From a bacterium (lineage in GTDB: Bacteria > Planctomycetota > UBA1135 > GCA-002686595): DNA of 39,532 bases. How positions within the stretch are numbered: the stretch's first letter is position 1; every line of letters begins with the position of its first letter. The stretch covers positions 1-39,532 of the forward strand of contig JAUHXY010000004.1 in assembly GCA_030426785.1 (NCBI GenBank). The letters run 5' to 3'. Shown piece by piece: positions 34,445 to 39,532 of the stretch. The notes under the pieces are model-generated. The model made no database searches. It was not told the DNA's origin and worked only from the letters and a program-made list of their open reading frames with translations. Both the position numbers and the translations under genes were made by a program.

Positions 34445-34783
34445 ATGGCGAACCCCAAAGACCTCGAACAAGCCGTCGACCAAGCCGTCGAAACCGTCGC
34501 CGACCAACTCGGTCAACTCACCGGAGGCGAAGGCGGCGACCCCATCGGCCTCGAAAACCTGCTCGACGTGCCCGTACGCGTGACCGTGCAGATCGGCAAG
34601 ACCAGCATGACCCTGGGCGAGCTCGTCGCCCTCGGCCCCGGCGCCCTGATCCCCCTCGACCGCGAGGCGCACGAGCCCGCCGACATCCTCGTCAACGGCC
34701 GCATCATCGCCCGCGGCGAGGTCGTCACCATCGACAACACCTACGGTGTCCGCATCAGCCAGCTGGAGAAGGAAGCGCGCTAG
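34445..34783 (+). CDS. fliN: FliN, C-ring switch protein
   Basis: 112 aa with an N-terminal helical region and a C-terminal SpoA domain (LLDVPVRVTVQIGKTSMTLG; LVALGPGALIPLDREAHEPA; DILVNGRIIARGEVVTIDNT; YGVRISQL). Canonical FliN length and sequence. It ends the stator and C-ring gene run. Its TAG stop overlaps, within one CTAG, the TAG stop of the convergent gene on the other strand. Confidence 0.97.
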   Translation: MANPKDLEQAVDQAVETVADQLGQLTGGEGGDPIGLENLLDVPVRVTVQIGKTSMTLGELVALGPGALIPLDREAHEPADILVNGRIIARGEVVTIDNTYGVRISQLEKEAR

Positions 34784-36591
34784 CGGTCCTCATCGACTGG
34801 AGCTGTACCCAGGTCCAAAGTTTCGCCTGGACCGAGGGTTACCGTCTTCCACTCGACCCAGGAGTCTGCGGGGTTGCCCGTGCAGATGCGATAGGTGCCG
34901 GCGGGGATGGGAGACACCCGAATTTCTGATTCAGGGCCCTGTGGTGGGGCGTAGTGCACCGATTGGGGATCGGCGAGTTGTTCGATGCGTAGGGTGGTCT
35001 TGGAGCGCATGACCAGCGCGCCAGGCTCACTAGCGCCGTCCGAAAGCTGCACCAATACATCCTGGCTACCGGGCTCGGCCTGAAGCACCAGGGAGGGAAA
35101 CACCGCTTGAGCTTGCGGATAAACAGCGATGGGGATCGCCTGCTCGATGCTCGGATCCAAGAGGATGTGAAAAGTCCCATTGGCCAGACTTCGGAAGACG
35201 GTCACCAGGCTTCCCTGCTCGCCGGGAACGCCTCGCCAAACGCCGAGTTTTGCCCGCTCAACAGGTTGACCTAGGGCGTCGGTGATGCGGCCAGCGATGG
35301 AGTGTCGTGGGCTCAACACCATTTCCACGCCACTGGCCTCTTTTTCGGTCACCACAGCCCACGCTTGTTGACCCATCTCGTAGTCCTTGACTTGCAAAGT
35401 GACCGGTGGGTTGAGGAGATCGTGGAACTCAAAGCTTCCTGATTCGGAAGTTTCCGTCAGGGTGCGAACACGGTTGCCATCGGTGGCGTAGACCAACAGG
35501 TCAGCGGCAGGGTTGCCCGAAGCCTGCAACACTCTTCCCTGGATTCGAAATCCGGGAGCCATCTCAAAGGTTACGGCCGTGACCCCATGGTTTAGTTCAG
35601 GATGCACTTGCACCCATTTACGGTGCGTTCCCCAACCGGCGCGGGATGCGGTGATCTGAAGGTGCCCCAAAGCCAGCCCTTCTAGAAGAAACGTTCCATT
35701 CGCACCGGTCACGGTCCTGCGGGGTGATGGAGCAGGCTCGAAAACGCCATTTGAAGCTCTCCCAGCCCCTGGATTGGATTTCCCGACCTCGATGAGCACC
35801 CCCGCCATTGGTTCCCAGGAGTTCGACTCGATGACGGACCCTCGAACAGTGGAACCACCCCCAGGCAGGATAAGCTCCACTCCGTTTTCCTTCGCTGAGA
35901 GCATTTTGCGAAAGGAGTCGGTGTGCCCCTTGGCGCTCGCCTCTACGTAGATGGGGCTGCCTATACCCACGACTCGCAACTCGCCGTGGCGATCCGTCGT
36001 GCCCAAGGCCATCCCAACATCTTTTGGGAACATGAGGCGAGTCGCACGAACTTCGGCGTCCGCAATTGGCGTACCTATCTCATCGAAGACCTGCACCATT
36101 CCTTCGCCGGTGGGCACCGTGACTTGAACCGTTTGGATCTTGCCTGGCTCCAAATCCAGCGTCATCCGGGTCCCGGCAGCAAGGCAACAAAGCTTCCAAC
36201 TTCCGGGTGGAACTTCGGAAAACACAACCAAACCCGAAGTGTCGGAAGATTGGACGAGGGCTAGCGCTTTGGGGGAATCTAGAGCGACTCGGACGTCCGC
36301 CATGGGTTCCTCGGAGTCGAACGCTACAACGTGGACACGCAGAGTTGCAGGCTGCTCAGAGGTGGACTTCTTATGTTCTGACGCCGCCTCTTGGCTCTTT
36401 CCGACCACTTCGCCGGGAGCCCGCAACCGATTCTGGTTCGGTTTCTCCAACGTGGAGGTGGCCTCTTGTGCTTCCGTTTGGATCGGCAGCCCATCCGGAG
36501 TCACCGATTCCTCCGAGCTGCTCCAGCGCAGCGAAACTACGGCCACGCCAACCGCGAACAAAAGCAGGAAAAAGATCTTCGGACGGTTCAC
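34780..36591 (-). CDS. Membrane-anchored protein with carboxypeptidase-regulatory-like repeats
   Basis: 603 aa from a GTG at 36591 that overlaps the stop of the upstream gene (GTGA). A membrane helix or signal anchor (about 5-21, IFFLLLFAVGVAVVSL) is followed by a Ser/Glu-rich linker and at least five beta domains of the CarboxypepD_reg type (about 85-160, 165-245, 250-370, 380-450, 460-580), with patterns such as VTGANGTFLLEGLALGHLQI and GRITDALGQPVERAKLGVWR. These are extracytoplasmic adhesion- or scaffold-like domains, common in Planctomycetota. The base composition is visibly less GC-rich than in the flagellar genes. No catalytic domain is seen. Confidence 0.8.
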   Translation of the reverse strand: MNRPKIFFLLLFAVGVAVVSLRWSSSEESVTPDGLPIQTEAQEATSTLEKPNQNRLRAPGEVVGKSQEAASEHKKSTSEQPATLRVHVVAFDSEEPMADVRVALDSPKALALVQSSDTSGLVVFSEVPPGSWKLCCLAAGTRMTLDLEPGKIQTVQVTVPTGEGMVQVFDEIGTPIADAEVRATRLMFPKDVGMALGTTDRHGELRVVGIGSPIYVEASAKGHTDSFRKMLSAKENGVELILPGGGSTVRGSVIESNSWEPMAGVLIEVGKSNPGAGRASNGVFEPAPSPRRTVTGANGTFLLEGLALGHLQITASRAGWGTHRKWVQVHPELNHGVTAVTFEMAPGFRIQGRVLQASGNPAADLLVYATDGNRVRTLTETSESGSFEFHDLLNPPVTLQVKDYEMGQQAWAVVTEKEASGVEMVLSPRHSIAGRITDALGQPVERAKLGVWRGVPGEQGSLVTVFRSLANGTFHILLDPSIEQAIPIAVYPQAQAVFPSLVLQAEPGSQDVLVQLSDGASEPGALVMRSKTTLRIEQLADPQSVHYAPPQGPESEIRVSPIPAGTYRICTGNPADSWVEWKTVTLGPGETLDLGTAPVDEDR

Positions 36592-37706
36592 TCGGCTTCC
36601 TTCGCTTCCTTGGTCTCGAAAGCAACGAGATCTCGGAGCCACTCGGGCAAAGGACCGTTCAGCACTTTCCGGAGCCCTCCGCGCGCGTCGACGATGCGCG
36701 TATCGCTGGGGATCGTCAAAATGGGTACGAACGACTCGTCGTGAACCCGCCACGCTTCCACGGTGTACAACATGGCCGAGACCGTTTCGCCGTAAACACG
36801 CAGGGTCAAAGCACGCGATGGATAGTCATTCCCTTGCGAATCTTGGCTCCACGCAAACATGCCGACCGTTAGAACCCTGGGTTGTTGGGAGGATCGCAAC
36901 CAATAGGACTGGGGTCGGTTGTGGTCATCGACCCAGACGGTCGCCTGCCCCACGGGAGTACGTTCTGCCCTCCAGCCCCCTTCACCCTGGCTCTGCCACT
37001 CCCAAGCCGCCACGAGGTCGCTTCCGATCCGAGTCGGTAACGGGTCGAGTAACAATTCGGGCAGATACAGAGGAGCATTCGCTCCACCCGCTTTGGACAC
37101 AAACAGTGCGCCGGGCGGTTTCGAATACACCAAGCCTAGTTTCGCGGAGCGAAGCTCGTGGGTGAAGGGCGCAGACAACGATCGTTGCAGACTGCAATCC
37201 TGGCCCTGGATCATTTGGAACCGTCCTGACTTCGGATAGCGCGAACGGTCAAGGCGGTGCTCCCAAAGGGTCGACGCCGCATCCAACGTGGCGACCACAT
37301 CCACCCTTTCGTCGCCACCGGTGCGTAAGGCGGCTCGCAACCTTTCGTCGGCTTGTTGGGCTACTTCGGGCGGCTTCGCTTCCGCCAGGGTGCCGTTTTT
37401 CGGAAGAAGACTCACCCATTCGACTTGAAGTCGATACTCCAAGCTCTGTTGCGCAATTCGTTCGCCCACCGCCAGCCAAGGCAAGCTGGCCGCATTCGGG
37501 ACCGTCCAAGCCTCGTCTTCCCCTGGGTGCGGCGAAGATTCTTGGGCGGTCGCCCAACGCACCGCGACGGTCTCCACCAGCCGGCATTGCGGCGGGAACG
37601 AGCGGGCTAAACCTGCGCTGGCAGCCAAGACGGCCAATGGCGAGAGCCAGAGGCCCAGCCTACAGGCCCGTGGAATCGAGGGAGCTTTCACGATCCCATC
37701 ATCCAC
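36588..37706 (-). CDS. Hypothetical exported protein
   Basis: 372 aa from a GTG at 37706; another in-frame GTG at 37691 is possible. A hydrophobic segment at about 17-36 (LGLWLSPLAVLAASAGLARS) acts as signal peptide or anchor. The rest is a soluble, beta-rich sequence with motifs such as GQATVWVDDHNRPQSYWLRS and GETVSAMLYTVEAWRVHDES, and I do not recognise a family. The pattern of a value printed against a model substrate (weak LolA/outer-membrane lipoprotein-like beta strands) is too vague to name. It overlaps the carboxypeptidase-regulatory-like gene by 4 nt, so the two are co-translated. Composition is like that gene and unlike the flagellar ones. Confidence 0.65.
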   Translation of the reverse strand: MDDGIVKAPSIPRACRLGLWLSPLAVLAASAGLARSFPPQCRLVETVAVRWATAQESSPHPGEDEAWTVPNAASLPWLAVGERIAQQSLEYRLQVEWVSLLPKNGTLAEAKPPEVAQQADERLRAALRTGGDERVDVVATLDAASTLWEHRLDRSRYPKSGRFQMIQGQDCSLQRSLSAPFTHELRSAKLGLVYSKPPGALFVSKAGGANAPLYLPELLLDPLPTRIGSDLVAAWEWQSQGEGGWRAERTPVGQATVWVDDHNRPQSYWLRSSQQPRVLTVGMFAWSQDSQGNDYPSRALTLRVYGETVSAMLYTVEAWRVHDESFVPILTIPSDTRIVDARGGLRKVLNGPLPEWLRDLVAFETKEAKEAE

Positions 37707-37757
37707 GCAACGCCGGAATCTGGATAGGGATCGATACGTTGGACCGGTCCCTGAGCG

Positions 37758-38990
37758 CTAAAACCGGTCCGGGGCGAAGAAGGCCGGGTCGAAGGCGGTG
37801 ACGGGCTCGCCGGTGATCATTTGGGCGATGCCCTCGCCGATGGAGGGGGCGAGGTGGAAGTCGCTGCCGGAGAAACCGACGACCATGTAGAGGCCTTCGA
37901 CGCCTTTGACGGGGCCGACGATGGGGCGCGAGTCCTGCGTCACGGTGGTGTAGTGACTGATGGAGCCTTTGGTCTCCATGTCCTTGTAGATGGGCATGCG
38001 CGGAGCCAAGGCCTCGCGGGACCATGCGATGAATTCCGGCGTAGCTTGTTTGTCGAGGTTGCGCAGGCTCTTGACCGGGGTCAGCGCTTCCGGGCCGAGG
38101 CGCCCGATGCGGGTCAGTTCGGCGTGCGGCTCGCAGTGCAGGTGGAAGCGCCGCGTCAGGTCGAGGATGACCGGGTGCGGCACGGGCATCAGCTCGAGCG
38201 GGTCCGGCTTGAAGCGCGTTTCCAAATCGGAGTCGCCGCTGTGATCGAAAACGTCTTCCGACTCGTCCACGTGATCCATGGGCGGGATGTCGAGGAAGGT
38301 TTCCTGCGAGCGCACCACGGTTAGGGGCAACTCGACCCCCAAGCCGCCGAGGATGCGCGCGGTCCACGATCCGGTCGCGAGCACGACGTTGGGGGTTTCG
38401 AAGAACCCCGCCGAAGTGTGCGCCCCGCGCACCTTGCCGTTTTCGATCTCGATCTGCAGGTCCCGCACGCCCATGCGCGTCGTCGCGCCGCGGCCCCGGG
38501 CGAGCACGCCGAAGGTGTGGATCGCGCGGGCCGGATCGATGTAGCCGCCTTCCGGCTCGAAGCTGCCGACGGCGTCGTCCGCCACTTCGATGCCGGGAGC
38601 CAGCTGGCGAATCTCCTCGGCGTTCACGCGACGCGTCTTGATGCCGAGGCCGATCTGCATTTCCAGATCGCGATCGAGCTTCTCGATGCGCTCCTGATCC
38701 GTACCCTCGACCACGGCCAACACGCCCGTTCGGCGCAAGCCCACCGATCGACCGGTGCTGCTCTGGATGTGGTGGTACAGGCGCACCGCATCGCGGGCCA
38801 TGCCCGCCAAGGCCCGATCGGAGTAGGTCTGGTGCACGATCGCGCCGGCGCGCCCAGAGGACCCCGATCCGAGCTGCCCTTTTTCGATCAGGATGACCGG
38901 CTCTTTGAGCGGATCCATACGACTGGCGGCCTGCATGGCGATGCAGGTGCCCATGGCCCCGCCGCCCACGATCAATACCTTGCCTTTCAT
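37758..38990 (-). CDS. FAD-dependent oxidoreductase (DAO family)
   Basis: 410 aa from the ATG at 38990; the frame is open to 39116, but the extra residues do not resemble the family and would precede the Rossmann fold. N-terminal dinucleotide motif KVLIVGGGAMGTCIAMQAA, then EKGQLGSGSSGRAGAIVHQT, central PEGGYIDPARAIHTFGVLAR, and a C-terminal FAD contact GLYMVVGFSGSDFHLAPSIG. These match glycine/sarcosine oxidase and D-amino-acid dehydrogenase relatives. The substrate is not predictable. It is separated by about 50 nt from the exported protein gene. Confidence 0.9.
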   Translation of the reverse strand: MKGKVLIVGGGAMGTCIAMQAASRMDPLKEPVILIEKGQLGSGSSGRAGAIVHQTYSDRALAGMARDAVRLYHHIQSSTGRSVGLRRTGVLAVVEGTDQERIEKLDRDLEMQIGLGIKTRRVNAEEIRQLAPGIEVADDAVGSFEPEGGYIDPARAIHTFGVLARGRGATTRMGVRDLQIEIENGKVRGAHTSAGFFETPNVVLATGSWTARILGGLGVELPLTVVRSQETFLDIPPMDHVDESEDVFDHSGDSDLETRFKPDPLELMPVPHPVILDLTRRFHLHCEPHAELTRIGRLGPEALTPVKSLRNLDKQATPEFIAWSREALAPRMPIYKDMETKGSISHYTTVTQDSRPIVGPVKGVEGLYMVVGFSGSDFHLAPSIGEGIAQMITGEPVTAFDPAFFAPDRF

Positions 38991-39315
38991 TGCTGTGCTG
39001 CGCCTCGGGAGAGTGGCTCCGTTGAGGGGGGCGACAGTGTACGAGGGCTCGTGGACAACGCCTACCGCATCGAGCGGTTTCCTCCCCTCAGAGACGCGCG
39101 AAGCGCCCGTTCGCACAACGAAACACGCGTCGAATCATCGTCGCTTCGGTCCGACGCCTGCCGGGGGAACGAAGGGAAGGGAAGCCCCGAGCCCTTGCCG
39201 GCGCAGGAGAGGGGATTCCCAGCGCACGGAACGGGGAGGACCCGGGGCCTCGCTGGGGTTTCCGAAGGACGGGGGCTAGAAGGGGTCAAGAAATGCTGAG
39301 AAACTAGCTGGCCCT
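38991..39315. other. Divergent intergenic region, oxidoreductase / ispG
   Basis: 325 bp with no supportable gene. The sequence is GC-rich with short purine runs (GAACGAAGGGAAGGGAAG). I saw no sigma-54 or sigma-28 element, no strong inverted repeat and no Shine-Dalgarno for ispG. It should hold the promoters of both divergent genes. Confidence 0.5.
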
Positions 39316-39532
39316 ATGAGTGCTCCCGAATCTACGCCCGCCGAGACGAATCCGGGCGGCGGCCTGCCGCCGCGCAAGACGCGACCGATCCAGGTCGGCT
39401 CCCTGACCATCGGGGGCGGGTCGATCACCGTGCAGAGCATGGCGGCGACGCGTACCCAAGACCTCGCGGCCACGCGGCGCCAGATCGAGCTGCTGGAAGC
39501 CGCCGGTGCCGATCTAATTCGGATCGCGATCG
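39316..39532 (+). CDS. ispG: IspG (GcpE), 4-hydroxy-3-methylbut-2-enyl-diphosphate synthase, 5' part
   Basis: The first 72 codons are visible before the window ends. After a short Pro/Gly-rich start, the sequence RPIQVGSLTIGGGSITVQSM then AATRTQDLAATRRQIELLEA, AGADLIRI is the IspG/GcpE N-terminal signature, with QSM and the T-x-D-x2-AT motif. The enzyme makes HMBDP in the MEP isoprenoid pathway with a 4Fe-4S cluster whose Cys ligands lie beyond the window. An earlier ATG (39292) hits a stop at once, so 39316 is the start. Unrelated to motility. Confidence 0.93.
   Translation, partial: MSAPESTPAETNPGGGLPPRKTRPIQVGSLTIGGGSITVQSMAATRTQDLAATRRQIELLEAAGADLIRIAI

Overview
The window is a high-GC, tightly packed flagellar locus of a Gram-negative-type bacterium: it has periplasmic and secreted proteins, a proton-type stator and no sign of a periplasmic (spirochaete) flagellin system. 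Planctomycetota is the best guess. The clues are sparse Shine-Dalgarno sequences, flagellar operons led by lineage-specific TPR-like proteins, and a downstream protein built of repeated carboxypeptidase-regulatory-like beta domains. This is inference, because no rRNA or other phylogenetic marker beyond the start of ispG is present.

Layout. (1) Minus strand 1-7001: fliO-fliP-fliQ-fliR-flhB-flhA-flhF-flhG (flhG cut by the window edge), the export gate plus the FlhF/FlhG placement pair. The genes are joined by 1-11 nt overlaps or tiny gaps and preceded by a consensus sigma-54 promoter. (2) Minus strand 7207-9499: fliD-fliS and a FliT/FlgN-like chaperone, behind a sigma-28-type promoter. (3) Minus strand 9718-11685: two flagellin genes in tandem, each followed by a hairpin. 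(4) Plus strand 12033-15452: an orphan NtrC-type activator and an SLC13-type permease. (5) Plus strand 15697-30160: one long run of co-oriented genes behind a second consensus sigma-54 promoter. It begins with five unusual genes: a pseudo-histidine-kinase-like protein, a pseudo-receiver fused to an RsbW-type kinase, a bitopic membrane protein with two identical DEDLFDF motifs, and two exported TPR-like proteins. Then come a FleS/FlgS-type kinase, a FlgR-type sigma-54 activator, flgB-flgC-fliE-fliF-fliG-fliH-fliI-fliJ and a MotE-like gene, ending at a strong terminator. (6) Plus strand 30417-34783: motA, two motB-type genes, a fliL-like gene, fliM and fliN. (7) Minus strand 34780-38990: a carboxypeptidase-regulatory-like protein, an unknown exported protein and an FAD oxidoreductase, all apparently unrelated to motility. 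(8) From 39316: the 5' end of ispG.

Regulatory reading. Both sigma-54 promoters carry upstream copies of one palindrome, approximately CACCTGTCG-N7-CGACAGGTG. This suggests that one activator (FlgR-like at 21903, or the orphan at 12033) switches on the export gate and the basal body together. Late genes (fliD, possibly motA) carry sigma-28-like elements. This is the usual sigma-54 then sigma-28 hierarchy. The most novel part is the five-gene head of the basal-body operon. It combines degenerate two-component proteins and an apparently intact anti-sigma-type kinase with a membrane/periplasmic set that could be a signalling module, a basal-body accessory scaffold, or both. Rod, hook, P/L-ring, fliK, fliA, flgM and chemotaxis genes are not in the window.
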